Notes under the pieces: generated by a model
Database searches by the model: none
The model's input: only the letters and a program-made list of their open reading frames with translations
Told to the model about the DNA's origin: nothing
Source: Symbiodinium kawagutii
Lineage: Eukaryota > Sar > Dinophyceae > Suessiales > Symbiodiniaceae
DNA length: 64,000 nt
Assembly: GCA_009767595.1 (NCBI GenBank)
Contig: VSDK01016798.1
Location: forward strand, 235,478-299,477
Direction: 5' to 3'
Made by a program: the position numbers and the translations under genes
Shown here: positions 1-12,675 of the stretch, one piece after another
Position numbering within the stretch: the first letter of the stretch is position 1
Layout: each line of letters opens with the position of its first letter

Positions 1-1130
1 CTCTCATATGTGTGCTCTCATATGTGTGCTCTCACATGTATGCTCATTTGTGTGCTCTCATTTGTGTGCTCTCATATGTGTGCTCTCACATGTGTGCTCA
101 TACATGTGTGCTCAAATGTGTGCTCTCATGTGTGTCCCCACAAATGTGCGCTCATATGTGAGCTTTCATATCTGTGCTCTAACATGTGTGCTCTCATATG
201 TGAATTCATACCTGTGCTCTCACATGTGTGCTCATATGTGTGTGTGTGTGTGCTCTCATACCTGTGCTCTCATATGTGTGGCATATGTGTGCTCTCACAT
301 GTGTGCTCATATCTGCGCTCATACATGTGTGCTCTCATAAGTGTGCTCTCACATGTGTGCTCTCATATCTGTCCTCTCATTTGTGTGCTCTCATATGTGT
401 GGTCTCATATCTGTGTCATATGTGTGCTCTCATATCTGTGCTCTCCTATGTGTGCTCTCATATGTGTGCTCTCATATGTGTGCTCTCACATGTATGCTCA
501 TTTGTGTGCTCTCATTTGTGTGCTCTCATATGTGTGCTCTCATATGTGTGCTCACATATGTGTGCTCTCATGTGTGTGCTCATACATGTGTGCTCTCATA
601 TGTGTGCTCTCAAATCTGTGCACTCATATGTGTGCTCTCATATGTGTGCTCTCAAATCTGTGCACTCATATGTGTGCTCTCATATGTGTGCTCTCAAATC
701 TGTGCACTCATATCTCTGTTGTGAGTGCGCCAATGTGCTGTCACATGTGTGCTCATATGTGTGCTCTTATACGTGTGCTCACATATGTGTGCTCTCATAT
801 GTGTGCTCATACATGTGTGCTCTCATATGTGTGCTCAAATGTGTGTGCTCTCACAGTGTGCTCAAATGTGTGCTGATTTATGTGTGTTGTGATTTCTGTG
901 CTCTCATATGTGTGCTCTCATATGTGTGCTCTCACATGTGTGCTCTTATATGTGTGCTCATACATGTGTGCTCTCACATGTGTGCTCTCATATCTGTGCT
1001 CCCATATCTATGCTCTCATATGTGTGCTCTCATATGTGTGCTCTCGCATGTGTGCTGTCATATGCGTGCTCCCACAAATGTGCGCTCTCACATGTGTGCT
1101 CCCATTTGTGCTCTCAAATAAATGCTCTTG
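1..1130. repeat. 14-bp-unit minisatellite
   Basis: This is a tandem array of a 14-bp unit close to TGTGCTCTCATATG, with variants (CATTTG, CACATG, CATATC) and occasional inserted or missing bases. Because 14 is not a multiple of three and the unit has no stop codon, all three forward frames stay open for hundreds of bases. These ORFs give cyclic Met/Cys/Ala/Leu/Ser strings and I do not regard them as coding. The array runs off the left edge of the window, so its full length is unknown. Confidence 0.95.
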
Positions 1131-4100
1131 CTGTGTCCTTTTCCCACTTCCCCCCATCTCACTGTTTGGGGTTTCTTGCCGGGATAATAGATACAAACAT
1201 TTATATATATATCTTTATTTATTCGTTATTTATACGTATGTATATACGTATGTCTGCATTTATATTTATATTTATATATATATATATATGCGTAATGATT
1301 CATTTCATTTCTGTTTGAATTATATAGTCTTGCTTGGAATGTTAGTCCATTTTGGCATATTTTGATCAAAGAATGTACAACTTATAATTCATTGATGATA
1401 TTGTTCCATTGCTTGGCAAATTTTTGTATCGCTTCACTTCACAATGTATCAGCTGTTCTTCCTGCTGCCAGAATGCTCGACATCAGCTTGGCGCCTTTCC
1501 TCGCAGAAAGGCTGGCCAGCATCAGATGCTCACATGTTCAGGGGTGGCGGGAGCAGGAAATATCGTCTACTCGTTTCTAATACATTGGGAAATCTTGAAA
1601 CTGGATCGCAACTTTTTTAGCTAGACTCTTTGTTGCATAGCACAGATTTTGTGTCCCAGTGGTAGAGTCGTGGACGTTTTGGAGGGGATTTCCTCGGGCA
1701 GCTTATATGTTTCTATAGAAGATGAAGAAGTTGCAAAAAGTTTATAGTGTTTTTTATTATCTATATATTTATACATCTATATATCATTATATATCTATAT
1801 ATCTATATATCATTATATATCTATATATCTATATATCTATATCTATATTTAGGTATATATATATATATATATCGCGGACAGATTCTCATGCGCTCGCGCA
1901 CGGCGGTAGCAGTGCGGCGAGAGCAGGTCAAAGGGTCACTGGCAAGCTGCTTTGTAGACACAATAAAGGTGACTCGGTGACTGGAAAAGTTTTCCCCCAG
2001 CCACCTTCAGATCACAGTCTGCAAACTGCTGAGCCGCATTAGCATTGCAGCCCCATGAGAGGCGGTTTCCGAAAGTGAAATTCGGAAACAGACAGTTGCT
2101 GGCAGAAAAACGCTTGTTGGTTCATATCGGTCAGGCGCGTGGCTCTGCATAGCTGTGAAGCCTAAGGCCTAAAAGTTGATGCAAGCACAACAAGCGACAG
2201 GGAGAAAAATGCCATGATGGTGCACCTCACGGGCCCAGCCACATCGATCAGAATGCCAGGATCTTGCTTCAGCATGCAGGTTTGAAGGCACCGGTCCTAG
2301 CCATGGACTGAAACAACCACTCGCGCCCTTCATCGCTTTGCTCGTAGAAGCGCAGTTGTATCTTGGGGCCACGCAGCAACTGCATGACTGCAAGGTCCGC
2401 TTCATTCAGAGAGCACGAAGAGCATTGAAAGGCCAAAGTCACGAAAATGCCAGTTGCACTTGGGCAGGCGGCCGTCGCGTCTGAAGGCCCCCAGGCCGTC
2501 TAGGGAAACATGGCTGGCAGATGCTGGCAGAACAAACAACTTCATGCATAATGCCTACAGGCAGCAGCACCCAGTCGCATCCAGTCACATTCTGATGAAG
2601 AAAACTGCCCATGCTTGCCCACCGGGCAAAAGCAAAGGCCCAGGGGTGTCCGAAAGGCAACCAGAGGGATATGATATCGAGGCCACTCCGCCGAGAGGGT
2701 GCACAACATTAGTACGAACCATGATTGTGAAACGTCGAAGTTCAGTCGTAACAGCCGCACCCCTGGAAGGACTCGACCCATCACGGCTTTTGTAGTAGTC
2801 CAAAATAGTCTTTATGTGAAGAAATGTGAAGTATTTTTTTCCATCGATATGTGAAGTATGTTTCAAGTAGTTTTCATCTTAAAGTAGTCTGTGAAGTCCA
2901 AACGCTCGCCCTTAAGGCCGCTGCTTCTCTGATGGGTCTGTTTCTTGCTCTGCCAAGTTCATCAGCACGTTCGAGCCTTGCAGCCGAAATGCCAGGTTTG
3001 AAGACCTCACGACAGAAAAGAAATCAGAAATGATCAAAACATGATGTTTTCATCATCTTTCCATGATTTCCGGTCTCAAAAGATCTGAATCATTTTCCTG
3101 GAGCCCCAAGCATTAACAAAGTGCATATTTACACAATGTTCTAAGATGTTCTAAGGCGCTGGACCATTTATCAGCTTCCTGACAGACGTTTTGTAGGCCC
3201 CTCAGGACTGACATCCTCAGTATGCAGATTGACTGCAGATGTAGCAGCAGAGCTCCATGGTGTAGTCTTTGCAGACTCGAAATGCCGCAAACACCAAATC
3301 CTTTAAAGCTTTGCCAAGAGGTTTGCAGAATGTATGTTTGAATATTTTTGACTCACATGTCTCGATTCTGAATTAGAAAGCGCCATGTAAGTTCCATTTT
3401 CAGGTTTTTCATTTCTGCATCGGTGTCATTGCAAGAGTAGACCGCCACATCAGTCGTAGCAAGGATCCAGTACAGTAGCAGTAGCAGATAAAATTCTAGC
3501 AAGTTTGAGACTGATTCTTGCGACTTTTCAGTTCCTGTTGTATTTGGTACAGAGAGGGGTCCAGTGGATCAAAAGCGTACATGGCTACGGCATGGCCCCT
3601 TTTGCTTTAAGAATCCAAGGGCACCCGGGGCAGAAAGTATGAGCCTTCAGTCGACCTGCACACCTCCGGCGAGTTCAACTCCTGCCAAATACGCCCCATG
3701 AGTTGTACATCACAGTGGTGTCACACCATCACAAAAATCATCAAAATCATGGTCATCATGTGTCATCATCGTCGTTATCCCTCACAGTCCATCCTCCCTC
3801 ATGCATGATCAACCATCAACCCTCATCCATCGTTCACAATCATCTATTATTATCATCCACCATCGTCATCACATTTTGGTCCATGGCCGCGTTGTTGATT
3901 CTTAAACATCACGCAGTTGGCTTTGGTTCGCTTCCTTTGCAATCCTTTGCCATGCTTGCCTCAAGTTCTGGGCATCGGCATGTTCTGCGAAACCGCCATC
4001 AATGTTGATTTTATTTCTTTAATTCACCATAGAGTTCAATTCTGCCTGAAAGGTCATATCAAATCACAGCCAGCAACGAATTGGACCGAGTCAACTTGCA

Positions 4101-5097
4101 ACAAAGAAATATGGTGAGGAAATGTGAATGTTATTTTTTGCGACGCATATACATATACCCATACATATAGATATAGATATAGATATGTTTGAAACCCAAA
4201 TGTCGGCAATTGAGGAATCGAACTAGGACGTGTGTTTGTGTGTTGTCTTGAATCATGTGAGCGACGCACCGCCCACTTTCTTTTTATTTTTTTAGCCGTG
4301 AAGCCTTTCTTACGTACAGTGGCCAGCAACAATGAATCGTTCAGGAACTCCCCAGCATGATCTAAGTGCAAGATATATAAAGCGCCGCAAAGTTCTTTAT
4401 CGTAGCCTGGAGTGATTGGTTTAAACATCGAGCAAGCGTCAAATTTGATGGCGCATCGACTCTGCAATTAAGTAGTTGGGAAGTACAAGTATTTCTTAAA
4501 CTGTATCCTTGCTCATTCTTATACTTCTACAATACTCAAGCTGTATCCTTGCTCTTTGGCTTTAGAATCATTATATAAATCATCGTCCTGCTGTCCGTAT
4601 TTGGGCAGCCTAAGGCCTATTCGAGAGGCCCAAAGAGCAGTAGCCAAAATTGATGCCGAGCTGCGCGATGGTATCTTGGCTTTGATATATATATATATAT
4701 ACATATATATATACATACATATGTTTATATCTTTATATTTATATATGTACATATACATATACATATATATATATATCTATATACATTGATGTGAGGGTTC
4801 AGGAAAATTGGCCAACGGGCATCAATCAAACGAACGGTGCTGCAGTGCTGGTTTGGCAAACTTGATGGATCCAGCGGCTAAGGAGTGAATCGGTACACGG
4901 AGGTGACCATATCTCCAATCAAACCCCCGGAGGTGGTGACCTCAGGATGTGCCGCTTGAGAGGCACCATCATGAGACATCCTGAGACTTTCTAGACGGCT
5001 ACAGTATACTTTGAGTGCCTCTTGCACGGTACAAAAATCCTACATTCATATGTTTATTGTATGTTTATTTCACGTTTAATATTTGCCTAGTTTGCAG
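1131..5097. other. Gene-poor stretch with AT microsatellites
   Basis: No convincing gene. AT-rich microsatellite tracts lie at about 1200-1290, 1745-1872, 4150-4185 and 4682-4785. A CAT/ATC-rich low-complexity patch lies at about 3715-3875. GC-richer islands at 1455-1560, 1877-1923 and 2200-2790 could hold single small exons (for example after the AG at 1876 and before the GT at 1922), but no reading frame there is distinctive enough to call. Confidence 0.5.
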
Positions 5098-5188
5098 GTC
5101 GCAGATGCAACTGGGGCAGAACAGGCAGTAGTCCTTGCAGGCAGAGTTCCGAGCTTCAAAGGTTTGCCGTGTCGAGAGGCAGTGTCAG
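5098..5188 (+). CDS. Candidate internal exon, unknown host gene
   Basis: This is a 91-bp open segment bounded by an acceptor-like TTTGCAG and a donor-like CAG|GTGCGT. It reads from VADATGAEQAVVLAG in phase 0 and ends in phase 1. It is clearly richer in GC than its surroundings, as expected for an exon. I do not recognise the product. It could belong to the same plus-strand gene as the candidates at 7087 and 8459. Confidence 0.3.
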
Positions 5189-5731
5189 GTGCGTAGCAGA
5201 ACAGGCAAGCGGACGGATGCCACATGCAGTCTGCCATTTTTTGAGGAGAAGAGGCTGCGACAGCAGCAGGGCTTGACAGGAGAGCATGTCCCATGTCACC
5301 ATACCTGGAGAAGCGGGGAAACAAGATGAAACAAGTCAGATTCTTCAAATCTGTCATATTTCAAAGGTTTTGAAACTGCATTCAGATACGCTTAAGTGAG
5401 GTGTTTGTGGCTTTCAACCTATGTTTCTATGTATTACATGTATCACTGCATGTGCATGCACAGGCACCCAGAGCAATCATGAGCACAATACAGCGAAGAT
5501 TTACAGGTAAGCAACGGTAAGTAAGCAAGTCATGTGTAAGGAAAAGTGTTAACATGTGTTAACAGCGTAAGGAAGCATGTGTCATGATGTGTCATGTGTC
5601 ATGTTGCAACAGAGTTTGCGCCTGAGATGCAGACCGATGCAGGAATCAAATCGCTCTTCGCGAAGCAGATCTCGAAGAGAAGGAGTTCTTGCCCTCACCT
5701 AGCAGATCCTAGCAGCAAGATGCAGCAAGTT

Positions 5732-5821
5732 TTCCCATTCCTAATTCCTATCCATTCATATCCATTCATATATGATTCCTATAATTTCCCATTCCTAATT
5801 CCTATCCATTCATATCCATTC
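5732..5821. repeat. Direct repeat, 54-bp offset
   Basis: A 36-bp segment beginning TTCCCATTCCTAATTCC occurs at 5732 and again at 5786. It ends in a pyrimidine-rich run that leads into the candidate splice acceptor at 5854. Confidence 0.8.
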
Positions 5822-5854
5822 CTTTTCCTTCCGTTTCCTTCCCTGCGTTTGCAG

Positions 5855-5971
5855 CTGCATGTGTTTCAGCATCATTCGGGGCAGGAGCCGAGCAGACTCC
5901 GTGGCCGTGCTGAGGCTGGTCTCTTTGAGTTGGAAACCGAGCAGAACTTCAGCAGAGAAGAAATTTCTTGA
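5855..5971 (+). CDS. Candidate exon, possibly terminal
   Basis: A long pyrimidine tract ending in TTTGCAG is followed by a 117-bp open segment. It encodes LHVFQHHSGQEPSRLRG and then an acidic, Glu-rich stretch, ending at a TGA. The very strong polypyrimidine tract is the main support. The product is not recognised. The downstream exon candidates could belong to another gene, or this exon may really be internal. Confidence 0.3.
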   Translation: MHVFQHHSGQEPSRLRGRAEAGLFELETEQNFSREEIS

Positions 5972-7086
5972 AGACTCTGAAAGCACAACTCTATCTTTGT
6001 TACTCAATCTTGGCGCATTAGGACTGAGATGCTTGGATCGGCTTCACTCTCAGAAGTGCTTTTTCTTCGGCAACATGTGTAGTCAAACCATATTCCATTG
6101 TAAATTGTAAACTGGTTACATCCTGATCCCTTGATTTGCAAGATCCTTAGTGATCCTTAGTGCAGCAATGATGTCCTTGCATCCAGCTATGTCGGGCAAA
6201 CAATGGCATCTCATTCAAAGTTCCCTGGTTCTGCAGGTGAATCAGTGCAAAAGACGTGCAAGATTGTTGACAGATGTCCACAGTAAAATAGAATCACGAT
6301 AGAATTTGATACATTTTGATACAATGAAAGCTCAGCACAAAACCTACACATTGTCATCATTTGTCACACGCAAAATGACATGGAGCCTTGAGCCGACCCA
6401 GTGGGAGGAGGACCACGCCGCTTTATGTGTGTTTATGTTTGATCCCTTTGCCGCGGCCAAGGATAAATCACAAAGCGGCCATGAACTGTTTCGAGTTTTC
6501 AAAGACCAAAATCATGCAATTCTTCGCTTGAAGCGCAAACAATTCCACATCGAAGCAGGTGAAGAATGAGAAGAATGAGAGAGTTTGTTATATACATTTT
6601 TGTTACGTTCGTTCCCCTACATATAATTCCAATTAATTCCATAGACAATCATTTGTTTTGCCGGAAATTTGTGAATGAAATGATTCGTTCACTTATCGTG
6701 CCACGGGAAACCGCCAGGAAATTGCTGAGACGGATACCTTTGGTAAACTCGTGGCAGCTGCCAGCAATTTGCAACTTTGTGCAGCCCATAGGCGCTAGGA
6801 CCCGAAAAGATCGACTGTGATCTGTCAAAGGTTGACAGCCGAATGCATGCTTCAAGTAACTTGAAATGAAATGGATCACTGTTGCTCACATTGTAAAGTT
6901 CCAAAGCTGTTTTCGGTTGTGCTGCCTACACTTGTTTTGTAAGTGTTCATCATGGCTTTACGACTCATATTTTGTCCCTTTGCTCTTCTTGAAGATTTCT
7001 GAACTTCGAAGCGTTTTTAGCTTAGGAGAGCCTGTAGAAATTTGAGCTAGCTTTCAACATGTTGTGCGAGTGTGTGTGTTCTCCAG
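5972..7086. other. No gene recognised
   Basis: Mixed-composition sequence. An 87-codon open frame at 6306-6569 has no recognisable motif or clear splice sites, and I treat it as chance. Confidence 0.4.
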
Positions 7087-7199
7087 GCTACTCGCAGCTC
7101 ATCAAGTTCTTGAACACAGTCTCCTCAGTCCTCAAACCTGCCCTATCGGTGCTGCACTCACACAATGACTTCGCGGTGACACTTCAAAAGTTTCTTTAG
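7087..7199 (+). CDS. Candidate exon, unknown host gene
   Basis: After the acceptor-like TGTTCTCCAG the frame reads YSQLIKFLNTVSSVLKPALS, then VLHSHNDFAVTLQKFL and a TAG. The amphipathic, helix-like composition looks like real protein. It begins with two bases of a split codon, which would accept the phase-1 end of the 5098-5188 candidate. It may be a last exon, or an internal one that uses the GT at 7188. Confidence 0.3.
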
Positions 7200-8458
7200 A
7201 ATGTTCATGAATGTTCATGAATGTTCTGGGACTGTTCTCTCTGAACGCATCGAAGCAAGTGGTCCGCCATTGTCTCCAACTAAGTGTTGATGTTGTTGAG
7301 CCAACTCAACTTACATCTTCGGTTTGGTAACTAATTGCCGGATTTCTTTGTGCTGCTTCTAAAGAGACGATGGCGATGGTCTGGTCTACATATGATATGA
7401 TTTCCCTCCCTTCAAGATTTGCCACGCCACCATCACACGTGCTTCTGCATTGTGGTTCCTCTCCAGGTTCTTTTAGTCTTGGCCACACAAAGGAGTTGTT
7501 TGTCTCACTACAAGCAACTTTATAAAAGCCCCATGTCAGATAAACAGGTTCGGACTCAAACGATCGAGTTAGTTTTGCCAAATTGCCAGCGTATCCACAA
7601 CTGCCTGGGAGACAATAAAAGCCTCGCACTTTGATGTCATGAGAGAGTACCTCCATTCCCTTGCCGAATTGTGTGAAATGAATTGAAACGATTCTTATTT
7701 GTTGTTAAGGGGTGAGAAAACTGCTCCTGCTCCTGCTGCTTCTCTCCGGTTCTCAAATCATTTTGCTACCGCTCTCCTCCTCTGATTTGTGCTGGTCTTT
7801 TCCACATTGTGTTGCTGAGGCGGACGTTGAAACATGTCGAATCATGACATCGAACGTAAGTTGAAAAGATAATACTAGGATGTACTGGATTTTGTACACA
7901 TGCACATTATATATGTCATGTATCTATATGGATTTACATGGTATTTTTATTTTATACGCCTGATTGAAACTGATTGCATCTGATTGCTGTGTTTTGACTT
8001 CAAAATTCTTTGTCTCAATTCATTGGACTGCCAGAGGTGCATCTGAGCTTCCGACCTTGGTGGAATCGATGCTTCTTGTATGAATTGGAGTTTTGCTTCG
8101 ATCAAAATAGTGAGGAATACTGAGAAGGTGGAGACATAAAGGACTGTGAAAGCGTAAAATCGCAGTAAGTGTGTTGAATTTCAGTGGAAACACAACGTAG
8201 ATTCGCATGTCCGCATTACTTCAAGTTTGAGCAGAGTTGAATGCACAGTGTGGAGCATAGTGTGGAGAGTGTGGCAGATTGTTCTCAGGTTGGACTTAGC
8301 TATTGAGGCAGAGCGCCTTCCACAAGTTGCAGCCATTTTGCCAGCAGTTCGCAGTGCTTTGCAGTCAAACTGTTTCTGCTTTGTTGCTCTGTAGTTTTCT
8401 TACAGCTGGAGATATTGAACTGTATAAGCTTAGGTGAAGCTATTGTCTTTCATTGCAG

Positions 8459-8509
8459 AAACCAGAGAAGGAACTTCAGTCTTGGACCTCAAGCTGCAGA
8501 TTTGTACAG
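8459..8509 (+). CDS. Candidate 51-bp exon, unknown host gene
   Basis: A classic acceptor (TTTCATTGCAG) and a donor-like ACAG|GTCCGA bracket 51 bp that read TREGTSVLDLKLQICT. Length and boundaries are typical of small dinoflagellate exons. The product is not recognised. Confidence 0.3.
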
Positions 8510-10720
8510 GTCCGACCCAATGACCTAAGCTTGATCTGAGAAGCTAAACAAAGCTACAAAATGCTACAGAGTGGTGTTGCGGGCCATGTTGGTTTGCAAT
8601 CTTCCCCCACTGCTGAGTGTTTGTCCGATGGTGCCAGCTTGCCCTTGCAAATCGTGGCAAGCTTAAGCTATGGTCATTGCAGAACATCATAGAACATCAT
8701 GGCTAGAGCTGCCTGCAGTTACACCTGTTGCATGACTAGAGGACATTTTATTTTGTTTCACTTTGTTTCGTTGTAAGGAGTAGTGACTGAATAGTGAGGG
8801 GTCCTCGGAAGGGTCGCATTGTCTTAGGCGGAGGCTGTGCGGAGGCTGTGAGGGTACCTTTTGCATCCTTTTGCACTGAGGAAGTTTATGATGCAGTACC
8901 CGCGATCTTTGGAAGCTTGTTCCTTACAAAAGCTTGATCATTGATTTTGGTGCATCCCCCAACACTTGAAGAGGACACTTCAATCATAATCATTATCATT
9001 ATTCAGTGATGAATTTGAGTATCTTTACCGCTTTGGCAGTGTTTCTTTCCCTTGATTCTGTTTGATGTCATTTTCATTTCATTTCAGAGTCCCTACAGTT
9101 TTCAACAAACTTTTGATTGCATTTAGTTTCAATGGACGTCAGTTTCTTTTGCAGCCCACGCAAGCATTGGCATCGCGTCAATGGAGCTTCATACTCGAAT
9201 CGATTTGTTAAGATAATTCAATGTTTCGCGAACTTGCCTCTCATATCGTCACATTGCACTGAGCTGATCTTGGACAGTAAAGCGACTGAACTGTAGACCT
9301 GGATACCTGGTATAATAGATATCATATATATATATATAGAACTACTATATAGTAATTATGGAATATTGTAGAAATACGGGTGTATATATTGGAATATACT
9401 AGAATCAGAACGTCTCAACCATTTCCCTCTCGACCCAACATTTCAATGTGCATCCTTCTCAAGCTTTGTTCAGCAAGGAATGCTTCGGGGCACCGAGGAG
9501 AAGCTTGTGCCATCCTTGTGCCATAAGCGCGTGACACATGCTGGCATCAAAGTTACTTGATTCAGACGCAGTTGTGCATCTATATTTAGAGTGAGGATTC
9601 TTGTTATCATTGAGTTCGTTAATATTGAAGGTTCGTGCAGATCCTTTTTTTGTCCTTTTCCTCGAAAAAAATGATAGGGGGCAGCCAAAAGTTTATAGCT
9701 CTCAAAACCACGTCGTTTTGTTGAAAAACGATACGGGACCTCCACAATGAAAACTAGGCCAACAATGAATTTGATTGCCACTCTAATGCTATATAAATCT
9801 ATGTAATGGTTTAAAGTTTATAGTGTACTATGATGTACATACAAAGACAGTCACACTTGCAGAAGATGCATGTGACAGGGAACGGGGAAACCATGTTTGT
9901 ACATCCTCTGTCGGTTTTACGAAGCGGACTATCGAATAGGCAACGTGCTGTGCATGCGTAAATCCACCTCCATTTTATTGTCTATAGCGCTATTTTAATC
10001 ATTTCGTCGAACGAACTGCAAATTGCAGAGGAGTCTTTTGACGTATGGAAAAATGCTTTTCTTTTGCCTTTCATTTTCTTCGTTCTTTCTCTATTTCTTT
10101 CCTTCTCTTTTGCGTCTTGTTTGAGTCATGGAGCGGTATCTCCATCAATCTTCTTATTGGCAGCGCCCTCTGGGATGCGAATGAGCTGCATCAGTGCAGC
10201 TTGTAGGGACACATCAATCATCTTTGCATAGAAAATAGACATTCATCATTCATCATTCATCTCATGCACTTGTTCAATTCAGTACATTCCGCCACTCCTC
10301 ACATCTAAGCATGTGCACACATATGGGATCATACAGGCATTGCATGTACACATGGATGATCATGGATGTTTGCATGCCCCTTTGATCCCCTTCGCATGTT
10401 TGCGAGAAATCAACATAGATACCATGGTTGATCTCAAAACATCTCAAAACTATGTGCAAATTCCATTTTAAGTCCGCAATGCCTACGAATCCATCAAACC
10501 TCCCAATAAGGTATGTCGGGGTATGCTCAGTGGTAGGTGCAGCACAGGCAGACGCGTCACAGTGAGACCACAACACGAAACCTTGAAATATACTTGTTTC
10601 AAGATGTTTTAAGTACCATGTTCATCCATTGTTCATCCGTTGTTATTTTTGTTGTTCCAGTGAGACAATGTGAGACAATAAGATGACCCCAAAATGTTCA
10701 AGTAATTCATACCCCCAGCG
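8510..10720. other. Gene-less stretch
   Basis: AT-leaning sequence with a short TA microsatellite at about 9325-9340. I see no supported gene, RNA or repeat family. Confidence 0.4.
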
Positions 10721-10972
10721 ATGGAGGATGCCATGCGACATGTTCCGACAATGCAGGACGTGTTATTGGCGGCTGCGGCGTTGCAGTTCCTTGATCAGAT
10801 TGGGCACACAATGCCCGAGATCTTGGCCAAGCAGCTCTGCAAGGCCCTGGGAATTGCAGAAGTCTCAAGTCTGAAATGCAGAAGTCGCAAGTTTTTAAAT
10901 ACAGTGTCAAAAAAGCAGCTGCTGTTTTCTGTGGGGCACTACGACCTAAGCCTGATCCCACTTCCACAAGGG
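10721..10972 (+). CDS. Candidate exon, helical small protein segment
   Basis: An ATG just after a CCCCCAG opens a frame reading MEDAMRHVPTMQDVLLAAAA, then FLDQIGHTMPEILAKQL and onward to a possible donor G|GTAAAG at 10973. The first 50 residues are strongly helix-like and GC-rich. The part after about 10875 is less convincing, so the exon may end earlier. Function unknown. Confidence 0.35.
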
Positions 10973-11129
10973 TAAAGCATTCCTACACATGCCTGTTCCA
11001 CGATGCAGCGGGAAGTGTCACAGCCTAAGCAAGTAGATTGTATGTTTACAGACGCAGACCGTCATATACAATCACATACATGTACAATTCACGTGCACGT
11101 ATGCTTACGATCACTTGCGTACACATTTG

Positions 11130-11310
11130 CACTGAAGATGCAATACACATTCTGCACTTATACGTGCACACATCATGTACATATACAAGTGCATACACAT
11201 GTACATATACATTTACAGATACATGTACATATACATGTACATATACATGTACATACACATGTACCTGTACATGTACATATACATGTACCTGTACATGTAC
11301 ATATAGGCTT
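11130..11310. repeat. TACATGTACATA simple repeat
   Basis: Tandem, partly palindromic repeats of TACATGTACATA-like units. Related CATATGCACATG sequence resumes at about 11680-11930. The Tyr/Thr/Cys or His/Val strings it encodes are repeat artefacts. Confidence 0.9.
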
Positions 11311-11330
11311 GTCCCACCCCTTGCAACCAT

Positions 11331-11503
11331 ACTTGCTTCATGCTGTGGATGCTACGACACGCATGGGGTGGGGTGGGTGGGGGTGGGGGGTGGCATGTTA
11401 ACGTTTGTGTCTACTTGCTTCATGCTGTGCATGCTACGTCACGCATGGGTTTGGGGGGGGCATGTCAACGTTCATCTCTACTTGCTTCATGATGTGAATG
11501 CTA
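11331..11503. repeat. 79-bp tandem duplication, about 2.2 copies
   Basis: The segment starting CTTGCTTCATGCTGTG occurs at about 11332 and 11411, with a partial third copy at about 11481. Copies are separated by G-rich runs. Confidence 0.8.
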
Positions 11504-11513
11504 AGATGATGAT

Positions 11514-11545
<32 letters not shown>

Positions 11546-11558
11546 TGATGATGATGAA

Positions 11559-11593
<35 letters not shown>
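11504..11593. repeat. GAT/GAC trinucleotide tract
   Basis: A 90-bp run of GATGAC, then GAT, units. It is open in several frames, giving Asp-, Met- or His-rich strings, with no sign of being coding. Confidence 0.95.
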
Positions 11594-11594
<1 letters not shown>

Positions 11595-12493
11595 TTCCGC
11601 GACAAAATTTCGTCACGGAATTTACACTTCTCGCCATACCGTTTCGGGTTTGCACAGTTGCAAAGGGTCCGACGAGGCTACATATACATGTACATATGCA
11701 TCTACGCATGCGAAAACATGTGCATTTACATATGCATGCACATGTCCCTGCCTATGTACATAGATATGTGTATGGAATGATGTGTGGCTAAACATCAAGC
11801 ATTTACATACTAATGTGCATGTTCTTATGTACAATTCTACATGTAGATATCCATGGACATGTGCATATGTGACATAGGCATATGCACTTCCATCTACATA
11901 GACATATACCTGCGTACTCACCTGCATACCCATGATATCCAAGAGATCAATGGAGGGAAAAAGATGACAACAAGACCTGAGAAATGACTCAGGAAGACTC
12001 GGCCCAAAGGGCAAATTTCAATCAGTTTCACAGTTTCACACAGGTTCCCCACCATCTTGCAGCTTCATGGCCAATCCACCGTACTTTGCTTTCAAGGTTT
12101 TTTTTCTAGTCCAAGATGTCCAAGTAGGTGGCATGTGATATCCCATAAGAATCAAATGCGCTTGATGCGCTTGTTTTTGAAGTGGCGTGCAGGCAAATGC
12201 CCCACAGCTTCTCTTCCGCTGTTTGTGCCGCTGGTCTGACTGCTTTGAGATCGTCTCCAGTCTTTTGGTATAGATTGAGAGAGCAGTGTATTGTTTAATT
12301 ACGCAAGAACAGGGTGGAGAGGTGAATCTGAATGCTGAGATTGAGAGATTAACCCAAGTAAGGTTCGCACGTGTAGAACTTTAGACCAGGAACGGAGGAC
12401 CTGTCCTCTACGAATTCACTGAGTCTAAACAGCAACCAGGTGATCAGTCCAAGAGGCCGCCAATTCTTTGAAAGCCTGCCATTTTTCATATAT

Positions 12494-12498
12494 GTAAC
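12494..12498. repeat. Copia target-site duplication, left
   Basis: GTAAC lies directly outside the left LTR and matches GTAAC at 46060-46064. A 5-bp duplication is the usual length for Ty1/copia integration. Confidence 0.9.
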
Positions 12499-12647
12499 TG
12501 CAAACCTGAAGACTAGCCACACACAAGTACGAGCACTCACTGGCGAGGAGACATGTTTTGGCTGCGTGAACGAATGAAATCCGTGAGCCTATAGCAGCGA
12601 TGGCAACTGAAGGTGAGTTAAGGTGAAGCTGTGGTGACCAATTCACA
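12499..12647 (-). repeat. Copia 3' LTR
   Basis: 149 bp, beginning TGCAAACCTGAAG and ending AATTCACA on the plus strand. It is identical by eye to 45911-46059. The adjoining internal sequence on the element strand (AAGACGCTGGGTG) lies where a polypurine primer would be, though it is not strongly purine-rich. Confidence 0.95.
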
Positions 12648-12675
12648 CACCCAGCGTCTTAAAGTTCACCTTAAC

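Noticed and set aside
8-1318. Several overlapping 110-297-codon open frames
   Set aside because: They are produced by the stop-free 14-bp repeat and change identity with each unit; the same cyclic residues appear in all frames.
6306-6820. Two consecutive 84-87-codon frames
   Set aside because: No splice sites, no motif and no GC rise compared with flanks.
11038-12014. Open frames rich in Thr/Tyr/Cys, Val/His, Met or Asp on both strands
   Set aside because: They are translations of TACATGTACATA and GAT repeats, with no independent sequence signal.
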